Source: an uncultured Pseudomonadota bacterium (lineage in GTDB: Bacteria; Myxococcota_A; UBA796; SXON01). Taken from it: a DNA stretch of 38,473 nucleotides. The first letter of the stretch is position 1. Every line of letters starts with the position of its first letter. Positions 16,813-25,200 of this stretch are shown in pieces. The DNA is taken from positions 1 through 38,473 of the forward strand of contig CAIUMM010000092.1 of NCBI GenBank assembly GCA_903900265.1, read 5' to 3'. The notes beneath the pieces were generated by a model, which saw only the letters and a list, made by a program, of their open reading frames with translations, was not told the DNA's origin and searched no databases. Position numbers and translations under genes: made by a program.

Positions 16813-19433
16813 ACGCACCTCTTCTTTCCACAGACAGTTCCGTAGTCGCAAAAGCCGCATCCCGGGGCGATGACAAGCTTTCCGTCAATCACTTTGGATA
16901 CATCGGGAGGTGGCTCCCCGTTCAGGATGGGGTTGCCGGACGCCTGAACCTGTCCCGCCTGTACTTCGGCCCAGCGCTCCTCCCAAGCATTCTTCAGCAG
17001 CAGCCAGGTCGCCTCCGGCCCCGCTCCATCGATGAAGATGCCCCTCTCGAACCGAGTTGGATCGGTGGTGTATAGGCGTTGCTCGGCGAGCACGAAGTAT
17101 GCGACCGGTGGGTAGGCCCCATCCTCGCGCACCAAGTAAGAGTAGGCGGCGAGTTGGGTGGACGTTCCCAGGCGAAGCTCGTCGGCCCGGTACTTCTCGC
17201 CTCCCCACTTGAGGTCGATCACCGCGGCGCCTTGGCCCTTCGCCACGAGGTCGGGCGTACCCTCCAGCGTGGTGCCAAAAGCGTCCTTGCGGTACTCCTT
17301 CTCAACGCTCTGTACGGTCATGCCTGCGCGATCGAGCATACTCACAAGCGTGCTTGCTGCGCGCCCAACGACCTCTCGCACGTGCGCGCGGTCGTGCTCG
17401 TTGCCCGCACGAAACAGGGGCGTCGCCATTCTGGGGCCCTCGGTGTCGAACAGCGCGAGCGCCTGCGCTTCGGCGTCGCTCGGGGAGGGCAGGGCCTCCT
17501 GCCCAGTGTCCAGAACGCGCGCGAGAATGTCGTGCGCGACGTTGCCCCAAAGCACCTTTTGGGCTGGCAGCGATGCGGTAGTTCCCGCCCGGACCTTGCC
17601 ATGGTAGTTCAGCACCCATTGCAGCGAGCAGCCGATCAGGGTCCCTATGCTCGAGGGCGACTCGACTTCGCGGATCGTCACCGAGCCGGGAGGCAGCGTC
17701 CACGCCTGTTGCGGCAGTGGCAACGCCAGCGTGCGCCGAGCGGTGGGCGTGACCTTGGAGGCCGGCGATGTCCGTACCAGAAGGGCAGCCTCGTCAGCGG
17801 GAGCACTCGCGATGATCTCGTCCCACAGCGGGTGTGGGTGTGCCGATGAGCCATCCTCACCTTCGACCGGACATACGAGGACGAGCCTGCCGGTCGTCTG
17901 CAGGAGGGGACGGCGCCAGCGCTCGGCGGACGCGATCGCGAGGTCTGAGGATTTCGGAAGATCGACGTCGACCACCGCTAGAGCCTGTCGCTCTGCCGTG
18001 GAAAATGGAAAACGGGGTGCGCCCGGAGCGGTATCGGCGCGGAACGACCACCAGACGACTTGTGCGGCCGGCCCGAGCAATCCGGCCGGTCCGCTTAGCG
18101 AGCGCATACCGGCTTGGGCGCCGTAAGGCGATGACTCGCTGGTGGCGGCCGTCGCGTCGTCGACGAGTCGACCCAGCTGGGGTCCGGTGAGTCCGTCGAG
18201 CCCTGAGAGGTCCAGCAGGCGCTTGAATACCTGTGTCTGTCCGAGCGCCGGTCCGAAGTCTGCAGGGACTCTGCCTTGTTCTTTCGCCGATTTTTCCTCC
18301 ATGCTGGCGCGTCCCCGCATCCAGGTCATCAGCGCCTCCACGCGACGACGGGCCTCGGCTGCTGGGTAGGTGCCCCCTGGGATGGCCCCGTACAAGAATG
18401 TCTGGACGCGGTCCGACGCAACCTTTCGCTCCGCATCGGTCTCGAGTTCCCCGAGCGCTTTGGCGAGGGCGTTATCCCACGCGTCGCTTCCTACGGCTGG
18501 CCATTCCTGCAGCGCCCTGACGAGCGCGCCGCTGATCTTCTTGCGGATCGGCGACAGCGGCAAGGTCAATAACTCCAAGGCGCGTTGCGGGTCCGTCGGT
18601 GCCCAACCGAGCGCGAGCACGAGCGGAAGCAGCTGCAACAGCGCGCCACCGCCACGGCTCGACCCCCCGGTGGTCGGTAGCCCGTGGCGGTGCAAGGCGG
18701 CGTCCAGAACCGCGTCTGCCCCGATGATGACGGTGCCTTCTCGGTTCGGGTCGGCGGCGAGCCACGCTGCGACAGCCTCAGCGGCTTCGAGTGGACCCGC
18801 GGGGCGCACCAATTCTAGAGAGCCGTCGCCCTTTGGACGAAAGCCATCCGACCGCGCCGTTTGCAGGTCGCCGACCGCGTCTGCGGGTTCCAGACCAAGC
18901 GGCCGGACCACGGTCCCCCGAGCGACAAGGGCTTTCAGCACATCTCGCACTGCCCGTGGCAGTCGTTCAGTAGGTTCCACCAGAATTACCGCTGCGATCT
19001 CCGGATCCCGCTCCTGGATGGCGATGCACAGCGTGTTCAGGCGGTCGGCAAGGCCGGGTGAAACGCCGGCGGTGACTTGAGCCAGCGCCTCAAGCCGGGG
19101 AGACACAGGTTCATCGCGCCATCCGCTCAATCGCAGCGTGTCTCGCCAGTGAAGCAGCTCCTTAGCCACGCCGAGGGGGTCCGTGTCGGTCGATGCCGTC
19201 CAAAACCCGGAGCGGGAGCGGAGCGCCGGCACCAACTGCGCTGCCCGCTCGCCTGTGGAGAGGATTGGCCCCGACAGCCCCAGCGCCGTTTCGAGACGGT
19301 CCGCAAAGGCCGACGGGCCCACGATCGACAGACCGAAGGAGGCCGTGGGGGCTGCGCTGAGCAGCGCTCCCCCGTCAAGTTCGGGGCCCAGAAGAAGGGT
19401 CAATCCCTGTGGTTGAATCGTGCCGTCAGCCAT
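16809..19433 (-). CDS. AddB-like iron-sulfur PD-(D/E)XK exonuclease
   Basis: 874 residues. The nuclease core lies near the C-terminus: GNVAHDILARVLD, GTPDLVA, AAVIDLKWGG (about residue 738), then STQLAAYSYLV. An iron-sulfur staple is indicated by C600 (CSLQWVLNY) together with C859, C862 and C868 in PGCGFCDYGTVC; the CX2CX5C spacing is the AddB arrangement. The N-terminal half would be the inactivated helicase of AddB; it has no functional Walker A. The start at 19433 follows an AGGGAAG sequence. The gene lies 60 bp downstream of the VWA gene and overlaps the AddA start by four bases. The pair should act as a dual-nuclease, DNA-end-processing complex. Confidence 0.82.
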   Translation of the reverse strand: MADGTIQPQGLTLLLGPELDGGALLSAAPTASFGLSIVGPSAFADRLETALGLSGPILSTGERAAQLVPALRSRSGFWTASTDTDPLGVAKELLHWRDTLRLSGWRDEPVSPRLEALAQVTAGVSPGLADRLNTLCIAIQERDPEIAAVILVEPTERLPRAVRDVLKALVARGTVVRPLGLEPADAVGDLQTARSDGFRPKGDGSLELVRPAGPLEAAEAVAAWLAADPNREGTVIIGADAVLDAALHRHGLPTTGGSSRGGGALLQLLPLVLALGWAPTDPQRALELLTLPLSPIRKKISGALVRALQEWPAVGSDAWDNALAKALGELETDAERKVASDRVQTFLYGAIPGGTYPAAEARRRVEALMTWMRGRASMEEKSAKEQGRVPADFGPALGQTQVFKRLLDLSGLDGLTGPQLGRLVDDATAATSESSPYGAQAGMRSLSGPAGLLGPAAQVVWWSFRADTAPGAPRFPFSTAERQALAVVDVDLPKSSDLAIASAERWRRPLLQTTGRLVLVCPVEGEDGSSAHPHPLWDEIIASAPADEAALLVRTSPASKVTPTARRTLALPLPQQAWTLPPGSVTIREVESPSSIGTLIGCSLQWVLNYHGKVRAGTTASLPAQKVLWGNVAHDILARVLDTGQEALPSPSDAEAQALALFDTEGPRMATPLFRAGNEHDRAHVREVVGRAASTLVSMLDRAGMTVQSVEKEYRKDAFGTTLEGTPDLVAKGQGAAVIDLKWGGEKYRADELRLGTSTQLAAYSYLVREDGAYPPVAYFVLAEQRLYTTDPTRFERGIFIDGAGPEATWLLLKNAWEERWAEVQAGQVQASGNPILNGEPPPDVSKVIDGKLVIAPGCGFCDYGTVCGKKRCV

Positions 19434-19493
19434 CGCGCTTCCCTGAAGTTGTGCGGAGTGTATCCGATTCCCGCCCCCGCGGGCGCCGCCCCC

Positions 19494-20765
19494 CTACCCC
19501 GCCTCAATCACCCGCCCAAACGGCGCTTTCCCATGAAACTTCGGCGTGACCCACAGCACGGGGTAGCCCGGCGCCTTCGCGGGGAACGCGCTGTACAGAT
19601 CCGTCAGCCCGACGAACACGTCGGGGCGCAGACCTTGGCGGGTGACCCATTCGAACACCGGCACGTGGCTGGTCCCGCCGCCGCCGCGGATGCGGCCGCG
19701 TTGTAGCCATTTTTCGAGGTGGTCCAGATCGACGACCTCGTGCACTTTGGCGTCGGCGACGACGACCTGGAGATCGAGGACTTGCATCGACAGCGCGCGG
19801 ATCTCGGCGCAGGAAGCGGCCAGCGCATCGGCGCTCATGCTGCCGCTGGTGTCGAGCGCGACGACGATGGTGCCGACGCGCTCTCCGGACGGGCCGGGCA
19901 CCCACGCGCCCTCGGCCAACCAGCGACGGTTGGGTCGGCGCGGATCCAGATCGTCCCGGGTGAGCGCGGCGTCGACGTAGCGGCGCAATACGCGCTGCCA
20001 CGGCACCTTGGTCGGGACCCTCGAGAATTCCCGTACCGCATCGCCGGGCGCATCCCCTCGTTGATCGCTGCCTTCCCAGTGGGCGACCGCGGCGCGCATG
20101 CGGTCTTCGAGATCGGCGCGCTCTTCGGGCGTCAGCGCGGTCGGCAGGTGAACGTCGATGCCGCCGCCATGATCTGCGACGGACACGCCGTCTACTTTTA
20201 CACCGGGCTTGCCAGCGCCGGGCTTGCCAGCGCCGGGCTTGCCAGCGCCGGGCGCGCCGCCGGGCGCATCCCCGTCCTCGCTCGGGCTCTCTTCGGGTTT
20301 CCCGGCTTGCCCCGCTTGCCCCGCCTGCGCGGCGGCGTCTTTGAGGAGCTGCTCGTAGATTGACTCCGCGACCATGCCGTCGAAGCGCTTGTCGAGCAGA
20401 ATGCCCTTGGGGGGCGCGTACATGGGAACGCTCTGACCGTTGCGACGGATGCTTTGGACGACGCGGTTGATCGCGTAGTCGGTGGCGCAGTTCCACAGCA
20501 GCGGGTTGCGCCCGCGCTCCCGCGTGAACGACGCTTGTACGTGGTGTCCGATCTCGTGCAGCAGCACGAAGCCCAACTCGGACAGAGATAGCTCGCAGGT
20601 GCGGTCGGGGTTGAACCAGATGCGTCGATGCCCGTCGGTCGCCGCGAGGGCTTCGAGGTTGGGATCGACGATCAGCTCGGCCTGGAGCAGCAAGTAGCCC
20701 CAGAACGGGTGGAGGTCGAGCAGCTGCATGCGCAGCGCCGAGATGCGGGCGGACTCGGGGTTCAT
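19494..20765 (-). CDS. VWA-like metallopeptidase (DUF2201 type), MoxR partner
   Basis: 423 residues. The N-terminal DUF2201-type region has VLLHEIGHHVQ (H70, E71, H74) and NCATDYAINRVV, the usual pair of motifs in this putative metallopeptidase family. The linker 145-190 is Gly/Pro/Lys-rich with three PGAGK units. The C-terminal VWA-like domain has a MIDAS-type LDTSGSMS (D305) and a GGGGTSHVPVFEWV stretch. These proteins are usually encoded next to MoxR ATPases, as here: the ATG overlaps the MoxR stop (ATGA). Its architecture parallels the VWA protein at 7149-8984, but sequence and length differ. Whether the HEIGHH site is catalytic is unknown. Confidence 0.85.
   Translation of the reverse strand: MNPESARISALRMQLLDLHPFWGYLLLQAELIVDPNLEALAATDGHRRIWFNPDRTCELSLSELGFVLLHEIGHHVQASFTRERGRNPLLWNCATDYAINRVVQSIRRNGQSVPMYAPPKGILLDKRFDGMVAESIYEQLLKDAAAQAGQAGQAGKPEESPSEDGDAPGGAPGAGKPGAGKPGAGKPGVKVDGVSVADHGGGIDVHLPTALTPEERADLEDRMRAAVAHWEGSDQRGDAPGDAVREFSRVPTKVPWQRVLRRYVDAALTRDDLDPRRPNRRWLAEGAWVPGPSGERVGTIVVALDTSGSMSADALAASCAEIRALSMQVLDLQVVVADAKVHEVVDLDHLEKWLQRGRIRGGGGTSHVPVFEWVTRQGLRPDVFVGLTDLYSAFPAKAPGYPVLWVTPKFHGKAPFGRVIEAG
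20205..20249. repeat. Three tandem 15-bp repeats inside the VWA/DUF2201 gene
   Basis: GGGCTTGCCAGCGCC occurs three times without interruption on the plus strand, coding for repeated Pro-Gly-Ala-Gly-Lys on the minus strand. It lies in the flexible linker between the metallopeptidase-like and VWA parts, so copy number could vary without loss of frame. Confidence 0.9.
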
Positions 20766-21874
20766 TGGTAGTTGGCCAGTTGGAGCACCATCAGGTCGTC
20801 GGCGAGCGAGCGGTACGCGGGCAGCTGGCGCAGGCGCTGCATCAGCGCTTTGTTGTGGCTAATTTGCCGCAGCGCAAGGAAGGCGTACTCGGGATCGAGC
20901 CCGGTCGAGCGCAAGAACGTCACGATGTTGGGGAGCTGCGCGTCGCTCACCTCCTCGCCCGCGCGCAGCCAGACGCCGACGGCGTAGGCGGTGGCGTGGA
21001 TGAAAGAAGGCTCGGCGTGCGCGCCCGCGGTGAAGTCGATGGCTTGGCCCTTGCGGATCAGCTTGGCGACGTCGACCTCTCCGTTGAGGCGCAGCCAGCT
21101 GAAGAACTGCTCGGCGGCGGCGGTGCCGATGCAGGCGCTCACGAGGCGCTTGCGGTCGGCATCGGCGGCTACAGCGAGCACGCGGCTGGCCATCTCCCAA
21201 GAGCGCGGCGTGGGGAACGCCATCGCTTCGCCGTCGTAGGCGTACAGCACTTCTTCGCCGTGACGTCCTACATAGGCGAGGATCGAAGGATGCAGTCCAG
21301 CCTCCGCAGCCCAGATGAGCCAGGTCGGCGCGTCCACGCGCAGGGTGAAGTGCGCAAAGCGGTTGCACAGCGCGGACGACAGCGGCGTGACGATGGCGTG
21401 GTCGTCATCGAGGTTCCCCGCGGCCATAACGACGGTGTCGGGATGAAAACGCACTTCACCTACGCGCTTTTCGAGCACGATCTGGTAGGCCGCGGCCTGA
21501 TGAAGCTTGGTTACCGCGGCGTTGATCTCGTCCAAGAAGATGAAGCACGGGCGTTCGGCGGCGTCGAGCGCCCACCGGGGCGGGTAGGCCTCGAGCGCGT
21601 GCTTGTCCTTGTCGGGGAACCACACCCCACACAAGTCTACCGGATCGCGCTGGGCCAATCGGATGTCGATCAGCGGCAGGCCCATCTCGGCGGCCAACGC
21701 GGCGGCCACGGTAGACTTGCCGATGCCGGGATGTCCGCGAACGAGCGTCGAGATGCCCGCGCGCAGCGTCGTCCCGACGAGTCGATGCAGCTCGGTCCAG
21801 GTGTAGCCCTGAGTGAGGATGCGCTCGGGGGCGGCCTTGCGCTTGGATGCGGCGGAGGTTTTGGGAGGGGCCAT
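20762..21874 (-). CDS. MoxR-family AAA+ ATPase
   Basis: 370 residues, the normal length for MoxR ATPases. Walker A is GHPGIGKS (47-54), followed by DIRLAQRDPVDLCGVW. Walker B is FIFLDEIN (112-118), sensor 1 is AAGNLDDD, and ALCNRFAHF provides the arginine finger region. The ATG at 21874 has GGAG six bases upstream and is preferred over a start 39 bases earlier. The gene sits 19 bp after the SWIM gene and overlaps the VWA gene by four bases. It is expected to drive conformational change in the VWA partner, and through it perhaps gate the nuclease pair encoded downstream. Confidence 0.88.
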   Translation of the reverse strand: MAPPKTSAASKRKAAPERILTQGYTWTELHRLVGTTLRAGISTLVRGHPGIGKSTVAAALAAEMGLPLIDIRLAQRDPVDLCGVWFPDKDKHALEAYPPRWALDAAERPCFIFLDEINAAVTKLHQAAAYQIVLEKRVGEVRFHPDTVVMAAGNLDDDHAIVTPLSSALCNRFAHFTLRVDAPTWLIWAAEAGLHPSILAYVGRHGEEVLYAYDGEAMAFPTPRSWEMASRVLAVAADADRKRLVSACIGTAAAEQFFSWLRLNGEVDVAKLIRKGQAIDFTAGAHAEPSFIHATAYAVGVWLRAGEEVSDAQLPNIVTFLRSTGLDPEYAFLALRQISHNKALMQRLRQLPAYRSLADDLMVLQLANYQ

Positions 21875-21893
21875 TGTTTTACTCCAGAAGAGA

Positions 21894-22178
21894 CTATTCG
21901 AGGAAGAGGTCAATGAGCTGGCAGCGCAGCGTGGGCTCTTTCAGAAACACCGCGATCACGTGCTTGCACCACGTGTCTTTGCGACGAGTGGCGTCCGGGC
22001 AGGTGCACGTAGGCTCCGCCTTCCAGTTGGGATCCGCCTGCACCGTGTAGGGTTGAGACCCCCCGGTGATCGTGTACGCACCGGGCGTTTGGGCCACGGG
22101 CGTGATGGTGTAGGTGCTCGAGACCTCGCGGGCGGCGCGGAGCATACGCATGTCGCGGTACGGAGTGGCGTGGGACAT
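21894..22178 (-). CDS. Small SWIM zinc-finger protein
   Basis: 94 residues, almost entirely a SWIM domain: C58, C60, C71 and H73 form the CXCX10CXH zinc site in CTCPDATRRKDTWCKHV. SWIM domains bind DNA or proteins. SWIM proteins encoded beside MoxR and VWA genes are known from other high-GC bacteria, and that association is repeated here. The start at 22178 overlaps the upstream stop by one base (TGATG), indicating coupling. It could be a targeting or DNA-binding adaptor for the MoxR-VWA module. Confidence 0.8.
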   Translation of the reverse strand: MSHATPYRDMRMLRAAREVSSTYTITPVAQTPGAYTITGGSQPYTVQADPNWKAEPTCTCPDATRRKDTWCKHVIAVFLKEPTLRCQLIDLFLE

Positions 22179-22573
22179 CAGTTTTGCCTCAGGGTAGAAG
22201 TTTGACCCGATGTAAGCAGGATGAGCACGTTGAGCCCGAGGCACTCGGTGAACGCCGCGGCTTCCATGGGCTCCAGGCTCCGCGGGTCGCTGCTCTCCGC
22301 GGAGATGTCGGCATCGAGCATCGGCACGACCATGCGTCCGATGACGATCACCGAGGCCGCGCAGGGCTGCTGGTCCCACTCCGCGCCGCAGCCCGCTGCG
22401 AGGTCACGCACCAGCTCTACATTCAGGCGGGCCATGGTGCGGGGATCCCGCTCGACGACCGATCTGGACACGGCGTCCGCAGCGGTGGCGATGGTGTGGT
22501 TGAACAGCGGCTCGATCAAGGTTATGTTCTCGGCGGTCAGGCGGGCGTTCTCATTGGCTACGTCGGTGGTCAT
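22178..22573 (-). CDS. Hypothetical protein, first gene of the SWIM-MoxR-VWA-AddBA operon
   Basis: 131 residues, mostly helical in appearance, with no recognised motif, signal peptide or membrane segment. It contains three cysteines that show no zinc-finger spacing. The ATG at 22573 lacks a strong ribosome-binding site. It is retained as a real gene because its stop overlaps the SWIM start and because it is the only frame that fills this operon position. Function unknown; the position suggests a small sensor or accessory subunit. Confidence 0.55.
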   Translation of the reverse strand: MTTDVANENARLTAENITLIEPLFNHTIATAADAVSRSVVERDPRTMARLNVELVRDLAAGCGAEWDQQPCAASVIVIGRMVVPMLDADISAESSDPRSLEPMEAAAFTECLGLNVLILLTSGQTSTLRQN

Positions 22574-22667
22574 GGCGAGATCCGTGGAAAGAGAAGGCGG
22601 GATAAAAATGTTGAAAGTCGCAGCACTTGGACGCGCGCCTACGGAGCGAACGGACAGCGGATGGGGG

Positions 22668-22713
22668 CTGAGTGGGGACCGAGCGCGGACTGAGTGGGGA
22701 CTGGGTGGGGACC
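22668..22713. promoter_or_regulatory. Helically phased direct repeats between divergent operons
   Basis: CTGAGTGGGGAC occurs at 22668 and 22690, and the variant CTGGGTGGGGAC at 22701. The spacings are 22 and 11 bp, two turns and one turn of B-DNA, so the sites face the same side. The array lies in the 204-bp gap between the minus operon (start 22573) and the HTH-fusion gene (start 22778). It looks like an iteron-type operator, and the neighbouring HTH protein is an obvious candidate binder. Confidence 0.55.
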
Positions 22714-22777
22714 GCGCTGATCTTTTAGCGATGGACGCCGGAAGCCGACGGCGCTACGACGAGAGGGGAGCACAGAC

Positions 22778-23779
22778 ATGACCGCTCAAGCTGGCGATTT
22801 GTTCATCTACCAGAAGCGTAGGTCGCACACCTTGCAGGAGATCCCGCTGGCGGAGCACGTCATCGTGCCGTCGCCGCCGGATCGTCCTCGGACCGCTGAT
22901 GCGGAGATCTGTGGCTCGACCGCGTGCTGGCGCGGCTACATCGCGACCTGGCGAATTCGGTACGGCAAGCTCTGGCTGACCGATGTGGTGGGGCAGTTCA
23001 TGCTCGCGAACGGGCCGGTGCGCGCAGATTGGGTGACCGGACGGGTGCGCGTGCCCTTCGGAGCCATGGAGGAGTACGTCCACAGCGGCTACGACAGCAT
23101 GTACCACAACGTCGTTGAGTTCGACATCCGCGAAGGGCGGGTGCATCGGCAGCGCGCGTTCGCTGTGCCGACGAACGAGTGGAGCACACCTTGGCTCGAT
23201 GATCCTTCTACCTCTGGCTTGTTCGCGAGTCCGTCCTCGGTAGAGCTGGAGCCGCCCGATCCGAAACCGCCAGTCGGAGACCGCGTGCGGCGCGCGTGTC
23301 GCGCGGCTCGGCTGAAGCTGGGGCTCGAGGTAGGCGAGCTTGTGGCGAGCGCCGGGCTCTCGCCCCGTCGCGCGTTTCGAGTCGGGGAGTGGGAGGCTGG
23401 AACTCGGGGGCTTGACCCTGCGTTCATCGATGCCATCGGGGCGCGGGTCGGCATTGATGCGGTCGCTCGTGCGCGCATGGATGCCGAGGACGAAGCCGAA
23501 GCGGCCGTGGCCATCGACGCGTTCCTCGATACGCGCATCCGGCCGACGTTGGTCCTTCTTGGCCGCCAACAGGAGCAGTACGCCTTGCCGGCCGGGATCC
23601 GTGCCAGCCGCACTTCTGCGATCCACTGGGCAAAGCTCTGCGTCGATGCGTGCTGGTCGCCCGCGCTGCTCTGGGTGAGCCGCCGGGAGCGGTACTCCGT
23701 GGACCTCGACGGGGAGTGCAGTCGCGTGGCACGCTTGGCACGCTTGGCAGATGGCGTCTCGCTGTTGAAGCCGGCGTAG
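22778..23779 (+). CDS. Unknown N-terminal domain fused to an XRE-like helix-turn-helix
   Basis: 333 residues. Residues about 5-130 form a compact domain (CWRGYIATWRI, KLWLTDVVGQF, ADWVTGRVRVP, EEYVHSGYDSMYHNVVEFDI in sequence) of a kind I know only from uncharacterised bacterial proteins. Residues about 168-225 resemble an XRE-type HTH (VRRACRAARLKLGLEVGELVASAGL with WEAGTR at the end), and a helical tail follows. The ATG at 22778 is preceded by a GAGAGGGGAG ribosome-binding site. The protein may be an autoregulator acting on the phased repeats just upstream. A 191-bp gap with its own promoter separates it from the DUF3800 operon. Function unproven. Confidence 0.7.
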   Translation: MTAQAGDLFIYQKRRSHTLQEIPLAEHVIVPSPPDRPRTADAEICGSTACWRGYIATWRIRYGKLWLTDVVGQFMLANGPVRADWVTGRVRVPFGAMEEYVHSGYDSMYHNVVEFDIREGRVHRQRAFAVPTNEWSTPWLDDPSTSGLFASPSSVELEPPDPKPPVGDRVRRACRAARLKLGLEVGELVASAGLSPRRAFRVGEWEAGTRGLDPAFIDAIGARVGIDAVARARMDAEDEAEAAVAIDAFLDTRIRPTLVLLGRQQEQYALPAGIRASRTSAIHWAKLCVDACWSPALLWVSRRERYSVDLDGECSRVARLARLADGVSLLKPA

Positions 23780-23923
23780 CGAGGCGGGGCACTTGGTACC
23801 TCCCAAGACTTCCCCGACTTCCACAAAAAAAGGGGTTTAAAAGACGCCGCCGCCAGCGATTACCGGACAGCTTATCGGACAGCGACGATAAAATATTTTA
23901 CCGGCGAAGCTGCATAAAACGCC

Positions 23924-23952
23924 TTGCAGCCCCTGTCGGCTCGGGTTAGGAT
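23924..23952 (+). promoter_or_regulatory. Putative sigma-70 promoter of the DUF3800-Lon operon
   Basis: TTGCAG (23924-23929) and TAGGAT (23947-23952) are separated by 17 bp, about 19 bp before the DUF3800 start with its GGGAGAGG site. Upstream, CGGACAGC is repeated twelve bases apart (about 23865-23885), beside an AT-rich block, and could bind a regulator. The leader would be very short. Confidence 0.4.
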
Positions 23953-23970
23953 GTCGGACCTGGGAGAGGC

Positions 23971-25200
23971 ATGGCGCAGTGGTCGTTGTATGTGGATGAG
24001 AGCGGTCGGTTCGATTCGAGCCGTAGCGGCGTCGTGGGGGGCTTACTCGTCCCTGCGCGCGCCGATGAATTGTCCCTCGCTCCGGCGCACCAGCCGGAGA
24101 ATTGTGTACTGAGGCGCCGCTTCGGGGAGATCTGGGGCCCTGCGCCGTTTCCTCCGCACGCCGCGCTCTACAACGATCCTGTCGGTCAGGTCCTGCTGGC
24201 GGGCATTCGCATCACCGACGCCACGAACTGGGAGGCGCGGGTCAACATGATGCCGGACGGTCGCCACAAGGGTGCGCGTCGTGCAGCGGCACGTCCAGCG
24301 CTAGCGCTGTTGGAGCAGACTGCGTTCGCCGAACGGCTCGCGACCTTGTCCGACGGCACGAAGCCCTCGCTGACCCATGACGACGTACGGGATGCGCGCG
24401 CCGCGCTTCGGTCTGCGGGGTTGAGCGCTGAGGCCTTGGGCACCCTCGAAGACGTCACCGTAAAACAGCGCAATGAGATGCACAGCCTCGTTCGTCGCGC
24501 GTTGGAGCGTGTTCCTGGCTCCCGGGTGCTGCTCGTCCGCTCGGTAGAGCACGATGGGGACGGCATCGGCGAGCTGATCGAAGGCACGCAGCTGATTCGG
24601 GACCGTTACGTCGAGGTGCTGGAGCTGCTGGTCGAGCGTGCGTTGCGCGTGCTGTCTCCCGGGGACTCGCTTGATCTGCACGTGCTGACGCGGAACGTCG
24701 AATTTATGTTTGGTGCCAGCGCGGGCGCAGGTGGGGGAGCAGGCAACGGGGTGCCGGTTCGTGGGTCGCTCGGCGCCCAGGTGCTGCGCAGTCTGGTTGA
24801 AGCCGTGCAAGCGCGCATCGGCACAGCCGTGCGGGTCTCGGTCGGGTCTGTGCGTCACTTTCGCGACACGCCGCAGCTGAGCGAGTCCCTCCATCCGTTC
24901 CTGGTGTTCGCAGATTGGGTGGCGACCACCTTCCGCCTGGTGTTGCTGAACCGTCGCAGCTCTCTCGCCGAGCTGGAGCGGCAGCTTGAGGCGACCTGCC
25001 TGCCCTTTGGGGCTGCGCGTGCGCCGATCCTATCGCCGTCGCTCGGCGAGTTGCCGTTGACGGCGGCCTCAGGTCCCGCGGCGCAGCGCATCGCGGCGTC
25101 GCTGAACGGGCAGCAGTTTTTACCGCCCGCTCCAACGCGTCCTACATGGGTAGTTGAACAGTGTGCGGCCTGGGTGGGCGCGAAAGGAGGTGCGGCATGA
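23971..25200 (+). CDS. DUF3800-like protein (putative RNase H-fold nuclease)
   Basis: 409 residues. The N-terminus has the DUF3800 hallmark YVDESGRFD (about 7-15), where the Asp and Glu would be metal ligands. The C-terminal half has a matching FADWVATTFRLVLL helix, which corresponds to the family's late Asp motif. DUF3800 proteins have a predicted RNase H-like fold and often lie in defence or mobile regions; their activity is largely uncharacterised. The central part (about 90-200) is an insertion with no known relative. GGGAGAGG precedes the ATG. The stop overlaps the ATG of the next gene (ATGA), so this is the first gene of a coupled operon. Confidence 0.72.
   Translation: MAQWSLYVDESGRFDSSRSGVVGGLLVPARADELSLAPAHQPENCVLRRRFGEIWGPAPFPPHAALYNDPVGQVLLAGIRITDATNWEARVNMMPDGRHKGARRAAARPALALLEQTAFAERLATLSDGTKPSLTHDDVRDARAALRSAGLSAEALGTLEDVTVKQRNEMHSLVRRALERVPGSRVLLVRSVEHDGDGIGELIEGTQLIRDRYVEVLELLVERALRVLSPGDSLDLHVLTRNVEFMFGASAGAGGGAGNGVPVRGSLGAQVLRSLVEAVQARIGTAVRVSVGSVRHFRDTPQLSESLHPFLVFADWVATTFRLVLLNRRSSLAELERQLEATCLPFGAARAPILSPSLGELPLTAASGPAAQRIAASLNGQQFLPPAPTRPTWVVEQCAAWVGAKGGAA

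Noticed and set aside
20765..21916. 383-codon plus-strand frame opposite the MoxR gene
   Set aside because: It is the exact antisense of a gene with complete AAA+ motifs and shows no domain of its own.
22754..23824. Long minus-strand frame opposite the HTH-fusion gene
   Set aside because: Composition is typical of shadow translation; the plus-strand frame has a good ribosome-binding site and a plausible fold.
23780..23850. Rho-independent terminator after the HTH-fusion gene
   Set aside because: CCCC and GGGG flank an A-rich loop near 23813-23836, but the stem is only four bases and no T-run follows in the right place.
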